Assembly (NCBI GenBank): GCA_902767775.1
Contig: CACXIP010000009.1
Location: 62,001 to 126,000 of the forward strand
Source of the DNA: an uncultured Prevotellaceae bacterium
Lineage (GTDB): Bacteria > Bacteroidota > Bacteroidia > Bacteroidales > Bacteroidaceae
Length of the DNA stretch: 64,000 nucleotides
Reading direction: 5' to 3'
The position numbers and the translations under genes are program-made. This document shows, one piece after another, positions 1 to 9,000 of the stretch (the first letter of the stretch is position 1; every line of letters begins with the position of its first letter). The notes under the pieces are model-generated. The model worked only from the letters and a program-made list of their open reading frames with translations, did not search any database and had not been told where the DNA came from.

Positions 1-1
1 G

Positions 2-871
2 ACAGTGGGGTTGCACGATGTGCATTATGAGCATATTGGCGACTATACTGAGATGATACAGTCGAATCCTGAGAACATCAGCAAACTCAATGTCTATGAC
101 GAACGCAGGATTAAGGGACAGGGTGCGGATGTTAAAGTGGGTGCCATCTTCCGCCCGATAGAGTACTCACCGCTGCTGATTGGTGTTACCGTCCATACAC
201 CTACATGGTATGACCTCACCACCTCCAATTATACGGAAATCAGCGATGGCAATAATTATGCTTGGTCTGAGGAGTCATACGACTACAAAATCTATACTCC
301 TTGGAAATTCGGTCTGAGCGCTGGCTATACCGTCGGTAAGCAACTGGCATTGGGCTTCGGCTTCGATTATGCAGACTATGGAACTATCAGGACTCGAATC
401 AACGATGGCGGAGAGTATTACTTCTATGACTACTATGAGTCAAGTCATAATGATTATAACATGAACGAGCACACTAAGAGAACCCTCAAAGGGGTAAGCA
501 CAATCAAGGTGGGTGCCGAACTCAAAGTGACTCCCGAACTTGCCCTGCGTGCTGGCTACAACTACGCCACCGCAATGTATGAGAAGGATGGTTTCAAAGA
601 CGGCACCATTCAGTCGAATGGCTCCTATATCTCTACAGCTACCGACTTCACCAACTGGAAGGACACCAACCGCTTCACCTGCGGATTGGGCTACTCCACA
701 GGCAAATTCAATTTTGACATCGCCTACCAGTATTCCGTTGCCAAGGGTGACTTCTGTCCCTTCATGAGTTATACGGATGGTCAGTATTATGATTTCGACA
801 ATGTCGCCAACTTCGTAGAAGTAAACAACAAGCGCCATCAGCTCATGTGCACAATGGGATTCTCATTCTAA
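2..871 (+). CDS. FadL/OmpP1/TodX-type outer membrane transport protein (3' part)
   Basis: The open frame runs in from the left edge, so the N-terminus and signal peptide lie outside the window and only about 290 C-terminal residues are seen. The protein is made of alternating aromatic and polar strands (for example LGFGFDYADYG and FNFDIAYQYSV) and ends in Phe (MGFSF), which is typical of an outer-membrane beta-barrel recognised by the BAM complex. The phrases 'PLLIGVTVHTPTWY' and 'VGAELKVTPELALRAGYNY' resemble Bacteroidetes members of the OmpP1/FadL/TodX family, often labelled hemin receptor or hydrophobic-compound transporter. The substrate cannot be told from the sequence. No close downstream gene on this strand follows. 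A TonB-type barrel is less likely because the strands are short and loop-poor. Confidence 0.72.
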   Translation, partial: TVGLHDVHYEHIGDYTEMIQSNPENISKLNVYDERRIKGQGADVKVGAIFRPIEYSPLLIGVTVHTPTWYDLTTSNYTEISDGNNYAWSEESYDYKIYTPWKFGLSAGYTVGKQLALGFGFDYADYGTIRTRINDGGEYYFYDYYESSHNDYNMNEHTKRTLKGVSTIKVGAELKVTPELALRAGYNYATAMYEKDGFKDGTIQSNGSYISTATDFTNWKDTNRFTCGLGYSTGKFNFDIAYQYSVAKGDFCPFMSYTDGQYYDFDNVANFVEVNNKRHQLMCTMGFSF

Positions 872-968
872 ATGAGCAATCTTCTCTATAATGGCGTTAA
901 TATTGTTCGAAAACTCATAATCGAAGTTTTTTTAACGAATTTAAAGAGATAAATAAATATTTATAGAC

Positions 969-976
969 TATATTTG
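969..976 (+). promoter_or_regulatory. Orphan Bacteroidetes -7 element
   Basis: TATATTTG matches the Bacteroidetes TAnnTTTG -7 consensus exactly. I see no good -33 element at 19-21 bp upstream. No gene follows on this strand before the hairpin at 1046-1079, so if it is active it would drive only a short RNA. Confidence 0.35.
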
Positions 977-982
977 CAACAA

Positions 983-1079
983 GATTCAAGAACAAGGAAC
1001 AAAGATTAGTTTTTTTAGTGGTTAATTAGTTTTAGTAAGTATGTCAAAAGAGGCTTGTCGTGAGACAAGCCTCTTTTTA
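983..1079 (+). ncRNA. Candidate small RNA between an orphan -7 element and a terminator
   Basis: A transcript starting about 7 nt after the TATATTTG at 969-976 and ending at the hairpin at 1046-1079 would be roughly 95 nt long. The only ATG in it (1041) opens a 17-codon frame that runs through the terminator, so it is probably not coding. No known RNA family was recognised. It could equally be just the 3' untranslated region of the FadL-like gene. Confidence 0.25.
1046..1079. terminator. Bidirectional rho-independent terminator
   Basis: A perfect 14-bp stem (1046-1059 with 1064-1077) closes a GTGA loop. It is followed by a T run on the plus strand, and its A-rich 5' side gives four U residues on the minus strand. 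It lies between two convergent genes, the FadL-like gene and the acidic-tailed gene, so it can serve both. Confidence 0.85.
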
Positions 1080-1084
1080 TTGTT

Positions 1085-1120
1085 CAATCTTTAATCTTTA
1101 ATCTTTAATCTTTAATCTTC
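1085..1120 (-). repeat. Heptamer tandem repeat at a stop codon
   Basis: On the minus strand the unit AGATTAA occurs about four to five times in a row. It begins inside the last sense codon and stop codon of the leftward gene (GAA GAT TAA) and continues into its 3' untranslated region. The array contains no C on the coding strand until its end. Confidence 0.8.
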
Positions 1121-1921
1121 ATAGTCATCCGAGATGCTTTCTGCCTCAAAGTTGAGGTCCTCAGGGTCTGTATCAAAGGTGGTGCGGTAGCTCTCCTCAG
1201 TCAACTTGTCCTCGTCGAATGCATCATCTTCTTCAGGCATGTTGTAGGTATCTTCCTCCTCCGGGAGATCCATGTCTTCGTCATCATTCTCACGGTCTTC
1301 GTCTTCACTGTCCAAATCTTCGTCAAGCAGGATATGAGGACGCTCCACTATGGGCTTGGCCTTGGCGAAGATGGCCTCTACCCACATGCCCTTGGTAATC
1401 TCAAGCACTTCAAAGCCGTCAGCTACTTTCTTTTCATACATGCCACCGCGCTTGTGCAGACGGTCCTTAGGCAAAGTGGTGGTGCTGATATCGAAACCGC
1501 TCTCGATGATGTCCTGGATGCTTTGCGACAGACTGTCCCAGCCACCGCCGAAATTACGGTCGATAACCTCGAGCAACTTCGTGGTGGAAATGTGGCGGAT
1601 GTTCTCGTAGGTAAGGTCGGTCACACGTAGGATGGGGCGCTTCTTGATGGCAAATTTGGTCTTCTCGCTATCGTCCATTTTCAGTTGTCCCACTTTATAC
1701 CCGCGCGACTCGTATTTCTTCACAACCTCTGGCTTGTCTTCTTTCACCTCTTCCACATCAAAAGCGCTCTTGATGATATCGAGGTAGTGGCGTACATAGT
1801 CTTTGATGTCTGCATCTTTCTCCGCAGCTTCCCATAGGCGGAAGATGTCATTCTCCTGCAGATCCCAGATGTTGCTCTTGTTGAGCGTTTTCAAGGTTAA
1901 TGCTTTCTTCTCTTTTTTCAT
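1112..1921 (-). CDS. Conserved hypothetical protein with highly acidic C-terminal tail
   Basis: This 269-residue protein has no signal peptide or membrane segment, so it is probably cytoplasmic. Residues 1-190 look like a folded, Lys-rich helical domain (MKKEKKALTLKTLNKSNIWDL at the start, then a central part containing RNFGGGWDSLSQSIQDII). Residues about 200-269 are extremely rich in Asp and Glu (DEDLDSEDEDRENDDEDMD and further runs), with a likely disordered tail ending DDYED. I do not recognise the family. Such tails occur in proteins that bind basic partners, in nucleic-acid mimics and in chaperone-like factors, but no role is assigned here. It is transcribed alone from a well-formed promoter at 1970-2001. 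A heptamer repeat begins in its stop codon. Confidence 0.8.
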   Translation of the reverse strand: MKKEKKALTLKTLNKSNIWDLQENDIFRLWEAAEKDADIKDYVRHYLDIIKSAFDVEEVKEDKPEVVKKYESRGYKVGQLKMDDSEKTKFAIKKRPILRVTDLTYENIRHISTTKLLEVIDRNFGGGWDSLSQSIQDIIESGFDISTTTLPKDRLHKRGGMYEKKVADGFEVLEITKGMWVEAIFAKAKPIVERPHILLDEDLDSEDEDRENDDEDMDLPEEEDTYNMPEEDDAFDEDKLTEESYRTTFDTDPEDLNFEAESISDDYED

Positions 1922-1969
1922 ACTATTGTATTAGTGAATGAATTATTGGGCTTCTTCGATGTTTCGTTG

Positions 1970-2001
1970 CAAAAGTAAGTACTTTCCTTGTTATTTCCAA
2001 A
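1970..2001 (-). promoter_or_regulatory. Promoter of the acidic-tailed protein gene
   Basis: On the minus strand TTTG (1998-2001), a 20-bp spacer and TACTTTTG (1970-1977) match the Bacteroidetes -33/-7 consensus. The predicted start lies about 40 nt upstream of the ATG at 1921. Confidence 0.75.
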
Positions 2002-2191
2002 TAAAATATCGTTTTTTTATAACCACTGTTGTATGGCAATAGTTTAGTGGGCTATATTCATCAAATAAGGGATTGAATTGTTAAAAAATAACACCAAAAT
2101 CAAATTTTCAGTCCAACAAATAGAGAATCAGACCATTATTCTGTAATTTTATCTCGTTTTTCACAGATGATTGCCTCCAACCACATATGAT

Positions 2192-3613
2192 ATGATAAAT
2201 GAGTTGATAACCCAAATCAATGATGCCATCTGGGGATATGTGCTGATTTTTGCCTTGGTGATGTGTGGATTGTGGTTCACATGGAAGATGAAGGGCGTGC
2301 AGTTTCGTATGTTGCGCGAGATGTTCAGGTTGCTCACTGACTCCGTTGCTTCGGCCACCGGCAATCTCGATGACAAGACAATGCAACATAGGCACATTTC
2401 CTCATTCCAAGCATTCGCCGTGTCTGTTGCCACAAGGGTGGGGACAGGAAATCTGGCGGGTGTTGCCACCGCCATTGCCCTTGGAGGACCCGGAGCAGTG
2501 TTTTGGATGTGGATGATTGCATTGGTCGGTTCAGCAACAGCTTTTGTGGAGTCCACGCTCGGCCAACTCTTCAAAAAAAGGCATAAAGACTCTTTCATTG
2601 GCGGACCTGCTTACTATATACAAGACGGACTTCACAAAAAATGGATGGCTTATACGTTTGCCATTCTGCTGACCATCACTTTTGGACTTTCCTACAACAG
2701 CATTCAGAGCAACACCATCTGCGGGGCGATGCATGAGGCATTTGGATGGGACCCGGTGGTAGTGGGTGTCTTTCTCTCAGCCTTGGCACTCATCATCGTA
2801 TTTGGAGGCATCCACCGTATTGCCAACGTTAGCGCCATGCTCGTGCCGCTGATGGCAATAGGCTATTTTCTGCTTGTTGTTGTGATTGTCATCATGAACA
2901 TCGAACATATACCCCATGTGCTGAAGGTCATTGTCACTGATGCTTTCGGACTGGAGCAGGGCGTGGGGGGCGCACTGGGAGCAACAATCATGAATGGGGT
3001 GAAACGCGGTCTCTTCAGCAATGAGGCGGGGGAGGGCAGTGCGCCCAATGTGGCGGCTACAGCCACGGTTTCCCATCCGGTAAAACAGGGACTGATTCAG
3101 GCCTTGGGGGTGTTCACTGATACATTGCTCGTCTGCTCATGTACAGCTTTCGTCATTCTCATCAGCGGACTCTATGATGTACCTGAACTCAACGGCATCA
3201 CGCTCACACAGGCGGCTCTCGGTTCTGAAATCGGTTCCTCTGGACCTACGTTCATAGCTGTTGCCATCTTGCTGTTTGCTTTCTCGTCGATAATCGGAAA
3301 CTATTATTACGGTGAGGCGAACATACGCTTCATGACATCCAGCGGCACCGTCCTCACCATCTACCGTATATGCTCCGGTGGAGTGATGGTGATGTTTGGT
3401 GCCTTGGTCAGCCTTGAACTGGTGTGGAATTTGGGTGACCTCTGCATGGCGCTGCTGACGACTTGCAACCTCATCGCCATCGTCTCACTTGGCAAGTATG
3501 TGTTCAGGTTGCTTGATGACTATAGGGCACAAAAAAGAAATGGGGTCAAAGACCCCATATTCCATAAAAGCCAGTTGCCGGAAATTGAGCATCAACTGGA
3601 GTGCTGGGACTGA
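2192..3613 (+). CDS. Sodium/alanine (glycine) symporter, AGCS family
   Basis: This is an inner-membrane cation:amino-acid symporter of the AGCS (AlsT/DagA) family, importing alanine, glycine or a related amino acid with Na+ or H+. Using the ATG at 2192 gives 473 residues, the usual family length; a TTG at 2171 in the same frame would add seven residues. About ten hydrophobic segments are visible. Family signatures include FQAFAVSVATRVGTGNLAG near residue 75, the GGPGAVFWMW loop, and KRGLFSNEAGEGSAPNVAA near residue 275, which forms the conserved binding region. The C-terminus is a short charged cytoplasmic tail. The gene is convergent with the cellobiose phosphorylase gene only 22 bp away, and no clear terminator separates them. 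Substrate choice is not decided by the sequence. Confidence 0.93.
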   Translation: MINELITQINDAIWGYVLIFALVMCGLWFTWKMKGVQFRMLREMFRLLTDSVASATGNLDDKTMQHRHISSFQAFAVSVATRVGTGNLAGVATAIALGGPGAVFWMWMIALVGSATAFVESTLGQLFKKRHKDSFIGGPAYYIQDGLHKKWMAYTFAILLTITFGLSYNSIQSNTICGAMHEAFGWDPVVVGVFLSALALIIVFGGIHRIANVSAMLVPLMAIGYFLLVVVIVIMNIEHIPHVLKVIVTDAFGLEQGVGGALGATIMNGVKRGLFSNEAGEGSAPNVAATATVSHPVKQGLIQALGVFTDTLLVCSCTAFVILISGLYDVPELNGITLTQAALGSEIGSSGPTFIAVAILLFAFSSIIGNYYYGEANIRFMTSSGTVLTIYRICSGGVMVMFGALVSLELVWNLGDLCMALLTTCNLIAIVSLGKYVFRLLDDYRAQKRNGVKDPIFHKSQLPEIEHQLECWD

Positions 3614-3635
3614 GATGACTGCACATCCCCTGATG

Positions 3636-6080
3636 CTATCCCATGGTCACCGTCACCTCGTGGCTGCCGGGTGAATAGGGGATGACATTGCCGTCAATCA
3701 GTGCGCCGTCTACCTCAACGGTGAGCACACCACGGTTCACTCCCTGCGGGTTGGAGATGCGGATACGGTATTCTGCATCACGGAACTTGCGCTTCACGGA
3801 GAATTCCTGGGCAGTGTTGGGCACGCATGGGTCAATGAGCAGTCCGTCGTAGTCGGGTTTCACACCAAGGATATATTGGCTCACTGTGAGCCACATCCAA
3901 GCTGCCGTTCCCGTCAGCCAACTGTTCTTGCCCTCACCGGGACGGGCAGCGTCCTTGCCGGCTACCATCTGGCAGTTGACATAGGGCTCTACCTTGTGCA
4001 GGGTGCTGTATTTCTCCTCCACATAACTCGGCAGAATCTTGCGGTAGTGGCTCCAGGCGTCATCGCCACGGCCGGCCAACGTCTCACCGATGATGACCCA
4101 GGGATTGTTGTGGCAGAAAATGCCGGCATTCTCCTTGTAGCCCTCGGGATAACTGCTGATTTCACCATATTCATAGATATATTTGGTGAAAGCAGGGTTG
4201 TTGAGCACAATGCCATGCTCGCATTCCAGATATTTCTTCACGGAGTCGAGCGACTTGTCCACCATGCCTTCCTCGGCACCGATGCCTGCCATGGTGCACC
4301 ATCCCTGACTCTCAATGAAAATCTTAGCCTCTTCATTTTCTTTGCTGCCAATCTTGCGGCCGTAGAAGTCGTAGGCACGTAGATACCATTCGCCGTCCCA
4401 TCCGTCGCGCTTCACAGCGTCGACCATAGCGTCGATGTGTTTCTGGGCGCGCTCAGCCTCTGCGTCATTGCCGATGCGGCGGCAAAGGGCGACATATTCG
4501 TTGCCAGTGACCACAAACAGACCGGCTATCATCAGACTCTCAGCCTGCGACCCTTCTGTCTTGTTTTCTGTGGTCTGGAATGACTCGTTGGGGTCCCACG
4601 AGAAACAGTTCAGGTTGAGGCAGTCGTTCCAGTCGGCACGGCCAATCAATGGCAAATGATGGGGACCGAGGTTGTCGACCACATGATTGAACGACACGCG
4701 CAGGTGCTCCATCAGTGTCACCTCACTGCCGGGCTGGTTGTCGAAGGGCACCATCTCGTCGAGAATGGAGAAGTCGCCTGTCTCCTTGATATATGCCACG
4801 GTTCCGAAGATGAGCCAGCAGGGGTCGTCGTTGAAGCCTCCGCCGATGTCGTTGTTGCCGCGCTTGGTGAGAGGTTGGTACTGGTGGTAGCAACCGCCGT
4901 CGGGGAACTGGGTGGAGGCGATGTCGATGATGCGCTGGCGCGCACGCTCAGGTATCTGGTGGACAAACCCCACAAGGTCTTGGTTGGAGTCGCGGAATCC
5001 CATGCCGCGGCCAATGCCGCTCTCAAAGAACGAGGCGGAGCGCGACATGCAGAATGTCACCATACATTGGTATTGGTTCCAGATGTTCACCATCCGGTCG
5101 AGTTTCTCGTTGCCGGTGTCGACGACATAGATGTCGAGCAGGGCATCCCAATAGTCGTTGAGCTCGCGGAAGGCTGCGTCCACCTTCTCTGTCGTGTCGA
5201 ATCGTGCGATGGTGTCCAATGCCTTCTTCTTGTTGATGACCTTGGGAGCGATGAACTTCTCGTCTTGCTCATTCTCCACATAGCCGAGCACGAAGATAAA
5301 GTCTTGGCTCTCGCCAGGCTGAAGTTCCACCTCAATATAATGGGAGGCAATGGGGCTCCAGCCATGCGCATGGCTGTTGCGCGGACGGCCTTCCACCACT
5401 GCGTCGGGACATTCGAAACCATTGTAGAGGCCGATGAAGGTCTCTCGGTCGGTGTCGAAACCATCTATCGGCACATTGACGCTGTAGTAGGCATAATGGT
5501 TGCGGCGCTCACGGTATTCTGTCTTGTGATAGATGACCGAACCCTCTATCTCTACTTCGCCGGTGGAGAAGTTGCGCTGGAAGTTCTCCATGTCGGTAGC
5601 TGCGTTCCACAGACACCACTCCTCAAATGAGAAAAGCTGTATCTTGCGCACTTTGTCGGTGGTGTTGCGCAGGGTGAGTTTCTGCACCTCGCACCAACTC
5701 TTCAGCGGGACGAAGAAGAGCACGCTTGCCTCTATACCGTCCTTCCTTCCAGTCAGGCGGGTGTAGTTCATGCCGTGGCGGCACTCATAAAAGTCGAGCG
5801 GTGTCTTGCAAGGTTTCCAACCGGGATTCCAGATGGTCTCACCATCCTTGATGTAGAAGTAGCGACCGCCATTGTCCATCGGCACGTTGTTGTAACGATA
5901 ACGGGTGATGCGGCGGAACTTGGCATCCTTGTAGAAGGAATAGCCACCGGCGGTGTTGCTGATGAGCGAGAAGAAATCTTCATTGCCCAGATAGTTGATC
6001 CACGGCCACGGGGTCTTTGGGTCGGTGATGACATACTCGCGGTTGGCGTCATCAAAATGTCCGTATTTCTTGTTTGTCAT
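3636..6080 (-). CDS. Cellobiose phosphorylase (GH94)
   Basis: This enzyme splits cellobiose with phosphate to alpha-glucose-1-phosphate and glucose in the cytoplasm, saving one ATP compared with hydrolysis. The 814 residues match characterised cellobiose phosphorylases of about 820 residues, and there is no signal peptide. The N-terminal beta-sandwich begins [19 protein letters not shown] and contains [21 protein letters not shown]. The (alpha/alpha)6 catalytic domain holds [16 protein letters not shown], and [11 protein letters not shown] near residue 483 carries the expected general-acid Asp. [12 protein letters not shown] and the C-terminal jelly roll follow. The gene lies 23 bp downstream of the ACT-protein gene, so all three leftward genes here may be one transcript. 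No cellodextrin transporter is adjacent. Cellodextrin or chitobiose phosphorylases are the nearest alternatives, but the length and motifs favour cellobiose. Confidence 0.9.
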   Translation of the reverse strand: MTNKKYGHFDDANREYVITDPKTPWPWINYLGNEDFFSLISNTAGGYSFYKDAKFRRITRYRYNNVPMDNGGRYFYIKDGETIWNPGWKPCKTPLDFYECRHGMNYTRLTGRKDGIEASVLFFVPLKSWCEVQKLTLRNTTDKVRKIQLFSFEEWCLWNAATDMENFQRNFSTGEVEIEGSVIYHKTEYRERRNHYAYYSVNVPIDGFDTDRETFIGLYNGFECPDAVVEGRPRNSHAHGWSPIASHYIEVELQPGESQDFIFVLGYVENEQDEKFIAPKVINKKKALDTIARFDTTEKVDAAFRELNDYWDALLDIYVVDTGNEKLDRMVNIWNQYQCMVTFCMSRSASFFESGIGRGMGFRDSNQDLVGFVHQIPERARQRIIDIASTQFPDGGCYHQYQPLTKRGNNDIGGGFNDDPCWLIFGTVAYIKETGDFSILDEMVPFDNQPGSEVTLMEHLRVSFNHVVDNLGPHHLPLIGRADWNDCLNLNCFSWDPNESFQTTENKTEGSQAESLMIAGLFVVTGNEYVALCRRIGNDAEAERAQKHIDAMVDAVKRDGWDGEWYLRAYDFYGRKIGSKENEEAKIFIESQGWCTMAGIGAEEGMVDKSLDSVKKYLECEHGIVLNNPAFTKYIYEYGEISSYPEGYKENAGIFCHNNPWVIIGETLAGRGDDAWSHYRKILPSYVEEKYSTLHKVEPYVNCQMVAGKDAARPGEGKNSWLTGTAAWMWLTVSQYILGVKPDYDGLLIDPCVPNTAQEFSVKRKFRDAEYRIRISNPQGVNRGVLTVEVDGALIDGNVIPYSPGSHEVTVTMG

Positions 6081-6103
6081 TGTAGTTGATGTGTTGATAA
6101 TGG

Positions 6104-6529
6104 CTATAGCTTGTATAGGTCACTGGCGGCAATCAGGTCCACCTTCTTCGATTCCAGTATTTGGTCACACAACTTCAGGTCGGAGGGACGAATCACCACG
6201 TTGGCGCTGTCGCCGTTGCTGAAGGAATACATATACTCGATGAACACTCCTGCATCGGAGAGACATTTCAGAACCACGGCGAGTGAACCTGGTGTGTTGG
6301 GACAGGTGAAGCCAATCACATCGGTGAGCTTCACGGTGAAATGTGCGTCTTTCAGTACTTTGTAGCCAAGGTCGGGGTCGCTTACGATGCAGCGTAGGAT
6401 ACCGAAATCGGAGTTGTCGGCGATGCTCATGGCCGACAGGTTGACACCTGCCTTGCCCAATACCTCAGTCACCTCAGTCAGACGCCCTGACTTGTTTTCC
6501 AGAAAAATAGATAATTGCTTTGCTAACAT
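6104..6529 (-). CDS. Tandem ACT-domain protein
   Basis: This small cytoplasmic protein of 141 residues consists of two ACT repeats. The first (about residues 4-65) starts [19 protein letters not shown] and has the typical [12 protein letters not shown] strand. The second (about 70-137) has [19 protein letters not shown], where the PGSLA turn is the usual effector-binding corner. ACT domains bind small molecules, mainly amino acids, and regulate enzymes. Here it sits directly after a phenylacetate-CoA ligase gene (56 bp gap), a pairing common in Bacteroidales and anaerobes, which suggests a link with aromatic amino-acid or aryl-acid metabolism. No catalytic domain is attached, so a stand-alone regulatory role is inferred. 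Confidence 0.85.
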   Translation of the reverse strand: MLAKQLSIFLENKSGRLTEVTEVLGKAGVNLSAMSIADNSDFGILRCIVSDPDLGYKVLKDAHFTVKLTDVIGFTCPNTPGSLAVVLKCLSDAGVFIEYMYSFSNGDSANVVIRPSDLKLCDQILESKKVDLIAASDLYKL

Positions 6530-6585
6530 AGGTCTTATCGGATATTAATTAACTAAATACTCATAACTGTGCACGAAGCACTGAC

Positions 6586-7884
6586 TTATAGCTTTCTCTT
6601 GTCGATTACTCGCTTGGCCTTGCCGGTGGAGCGCTCGATGCCCTTGGGCTCTACGAGTCTCACCTTGAAGCCGAGACCAATCACGCTGCGGAGCTCACCC
6701 TCGAGCTTCTTCTGCAGTGCCACCATGTCGGCCATGTTGTCGGTGAAGTATTCTTCCTTAACCTCCACCTTGAGCATACTTGTGTCGGTATTGTTGACAC
6801 GGTCAACCTCCAGCAGGAAGTGGGGCTCAAATTCCTCTTGCTTGAGGATGACGGCCTCGATTTGTGACGGGAAGACGTTGACGCCGCGGATGATGAGCAT
6901 ATCGTCGCAACGGCCGAGGATGCGGTCCATCCTCACCAGTGTGCGGCCGCAGGAACAGCGCTCATAGTGAAGGGCTGTAAGGTCGTGGGTGCGGTAGCGG
7001 AGCAAGGGCATGCCTTCCTTGGTCAAATGGGTGAAGCATAGTTCGCCTAACTCTCCCTCGGGCATGGGCTCGCCGGTCTCGGGGTTGACAATCTCGGGGA
7101 AGAAATAGTCCTCATTGAGGTGGGTGCCGTGCTGGCACTCGCACTCAAAACCTACTCCCGGACCCGCAATCTCGCTGAGCCCGTAAATGTCGTATGCCTT
7201 GATGCCAAGCGATTCCTCAAGTTTTACACGCATGTTTTCTGTCCATGGCTCAGCGCCAAAGGCACCAAAACGGAGCTTGAACTCCTCGCGGGGCCACTCC
7301 GATTCGCGCATGGCCTCACCGAGGAACATGGCATAGGAGGGGGTGCAGCAGAGGGCGGTGGTACCGAAGTCGTGCATCAGCGTAATCTGTTTCTGGGTAT
7401 TGCCTGATGACATCGGGATGACGCTGGCTCCAATGTTGGTCGCTCCGTCATGGGCTCCCAAACCTCCAGTGAAAAGACCATAGCCATAGGAAATTTGGAA
7501 GATGTCGTCTTTCGTTGCACCATAGGCGGTGAAAGCACGTGATATAGCCTCTGTCCACATTGCTATGTCCTTGCGGGTGTGGAGCACCACAACAGGCTTG
7601 CCGGTTGTGCCAGAGGAGGCATGGATGCGGACAATCTGACTCATCGGGACGGCGGCAAGACCAAAAGGATAGGTGTCGCGGAGGTTGGTCTTGTCGGTGA
7701 AAGGCAGTTTGGTGATGTCGTCAATACCCTGTATGTCTTCAGGACTGAGGTCCATCTCCTGGAACTTCTTCCGGTAGAATGGGGTGTTGTGATAACAGTA
7801 GTTGACAATTTTCTTCAAACGGCGGTTTTGGATCTCACGAAGCTGCTCGCGGTCCATGCACTCAATGCTCTCGTTCCAATACAT
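6586..7884 (-). CDS. paaK: Phenylacetate-CoA ligase
   Basis: This adenylate-forming enzyme joins CoA to phenylacetate, or in anaerobes possibly to other aryl acids such as indoleacetate, using ATP. The 432 residues fit the PaaK family. The AMP-binding P-loop-like motif ASSGTTGKP lies at about residues 89-97, DIYGLSEIAGPGVG near 231 forms the core adenylate motif, YRTHDLTALHYERCSCGRT follows, and the C-terminal lid domain ends STGKAKRVIDKRKL with the expected catalytic lysine region. No catabolic ring-opening genes are nearby, so the enzyme may work in the reverse direction with aryl-pyruvate metabolism, as proposed for gut anaerobes. It starts the paaK - ACT - GH94 series. A possible -7 element lies 57 bp upstream. 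Confidence 0.92.
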   Translation of the reverse strand: MYWNESIECMDREQLREIQNRRLKKIVNYCYHNTPFYRKKFQEMDLSPEDIQGIDDITKLPFTDKTNLRDTYPFGLAAVPMSQIVRIHASSGTTGKPVVVLHTRKDIAMWTEAISRAFTAYGATKDDIFQISYGYGLFTGGLGAHDGATNIGASVIPMSSGNTQKQITLMHDFGTTALCCTPSYAMFLGEAMRESEWPREEFKLRFGAFGAEPWTENMRVKLEESLGIKAYDIYGLSEIAGPGVGFECECQHGTHLNEDYFFPEIVNPETGEPMPEGELGELCFTHLTKEGMPLLRYRTHDLTALHYERCSCGRTLVRMDRILGRCDDMLIIRGVNVFPSQIEAVILKQEEFEPHFLLEVDRVNNTDTSMLKVEVKEEYFTDNMADMVALQKKLEGELRSVIGLGFKVRLVEPKGIERSTGKAKRVIDKRKL

Positions 7885-7941
7885 GATGTGATTTTTACGG
7901 ATTTTGGTGATTTATTGGATTATTGTTACTGTTTCAGCTGG

Positions 7942-7949
7942 CAAAGTTA
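7942..7949 (-). promoter_or_regulatory. -7 element upstream of paaK
   Basis: On the minus strand TAACTTTG fits TAnnTTTG and lies 57 bp before the paaK start. No convincing -33 element is seen at the usual distance. Confidence 0.5.
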
Positions 7950-8009
7950 CAAAAAAAAAGTGAAATGTAGATTTTTTTGTTCATTTTGTTAGTTGATTTG
8001 ATGGCAGTA

Positions 8010-8777
8010 TTAATCCTCAATCTCCCTGTGGATAATCGAACCGCTTGCCTGATGCGTGGCAAGTACCAGTACCTCAGCTATCTGGACATGCTCGGGGGCG
8101 GATGCGGCATAGAAGGCGACATCGGCGATGTCGTCACCGGTAAGCGGACGGATACCGTCGTAGACGCGGTCGGCGCGCTCTTGGTCGCCGTGGAAGCGGA
8201 CAACGCTGAAATTGGTCTCCACCAAACCGGGTTTCACATTGGTCACACGGACACTGGTGTCGGCAACGTCGATACGCAGACCGTCGGTGATGGCTTTCAC
8301 AGCGGCCTTGGTGGCGCAATAGACATTGCCGTTGGCATAGGCGGCATCGCCTGCCACACTGCCGATGTTGATGACATGGCCGTGGTTGCGCTCCACCATG
8401 CCTGGAACAATCAGGCGGGTCATGGTGAGCAGACCTTTGATGTTGGTGTCAATCATCGTGTCCCAGTCTTCCATGTTGCCCATGTATTCTTTATCCAGTC
8501 CCAAGGCAAGACCGGCGTTGTTGACCAGCACGTCAATCTTGGTCCAACGGCCTGACAGTGAGGCAACAGCCTCTTTGCATGCCTGGCGGTCGCGTACGTC
8601 ATAGCGGAGGGTCACCACTTGTGCACCTGCGCTTTCTGCTGCTTCCTTCACAGCTTGCAGGTTCTGTTCGTTTCTACCCGTGAGGATAAGGTCATATCCT
8701 CCTTGTGCAAACTTGCGGGCACAGGCTTCTCCTATTCCGCTAGTCGCTCCTGTAATCAATGCAATTTTTCTTTCCAT
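8010..8777 (-). CDS. Short-chain dehydrogenase/reductase (YdfG-like)
   Basis: This is a cytoplasmic NAD(P)-dependent oxidoreductase of 255 residues with a classical SDR layout. The nucleotide-binding TGATSGIG is at residues 9-16, NNAG at 86-89, and the catalytic Ser140, Tyr153 and Lys157 lie in INIGS and YCATKAAVK. The Arg after the first strand (TGRNEQN) favours NADP(H). Overall similarity to YdfG-type enzymes suggests oxidation of 3-hydroxy acids such as serine, allo-threonine or 3-hydroxypropionate, but SDR substrate prediction is unreliable. The gene ends 125 bp before paaK in the same direction and has a long upstream gap, so it is probably a separate unit. Confidence 0.88.
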   Translation of the reverse strand: MERKIALITGATSGIGEACARKFAQGGYDLILTGRNEQNLQAVKEAAESAGAQVVTLRYDVRDRQACKEAVASLSGRWTKIDVLVNNAGLALGLDKEYMGNMEDWDTMIDTNIKGLLTMTRLIVPGMVERNHGHVINIGSVAGDAAYANGNVYCATKAAVKAITDGLRIDVADTSVRVTNVKPGLVETNFSVVRFHGDQERADRVYDGIRPLTGDDIADVAFYAASAPEHVQIAEVLVLATHQASGSIIHREIED

Positions 8778-8952
8778 ATTTATTTACATGTAATTATCAA
8801 ATATCAATTGTCGTGCAAACCGAGTGCAGACTAAATGATGGAACAGCGAGAGCCTAATGATGCTCGCATCAATTTGGCCGAGTCGTGACAGAATTCGACA
8901 GAATCAAAGCTTGCTTTCAGTATGCCGAGGTGCAGCCGACAATCAAGCGAAG

Positions 8953-9000
8953 CTCAAATCTTAAATCTCAAATCTCAAATCTCAAATCTCAACTCTCAAT
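8953..9000 (-). repeat. Heptamer tandem repeat at a stop codon
   Basis: On the minus strand the unit TTTGAGA is repeated five to six times with small changes. The array starts at the GAT TGA that ends the L-serine/L-cysteine lyase gene and extends about 45 nt downstream. It contains no C on the coding strand. Confidence 0.8.

Noticed and set aside
4656..5630. 324-codon open frame on the plus strand
   Set aside because: It is antisense to the cellobiose phosphorylase gene, which has clear family motifs; the long frame is a by-product of the codon composition.
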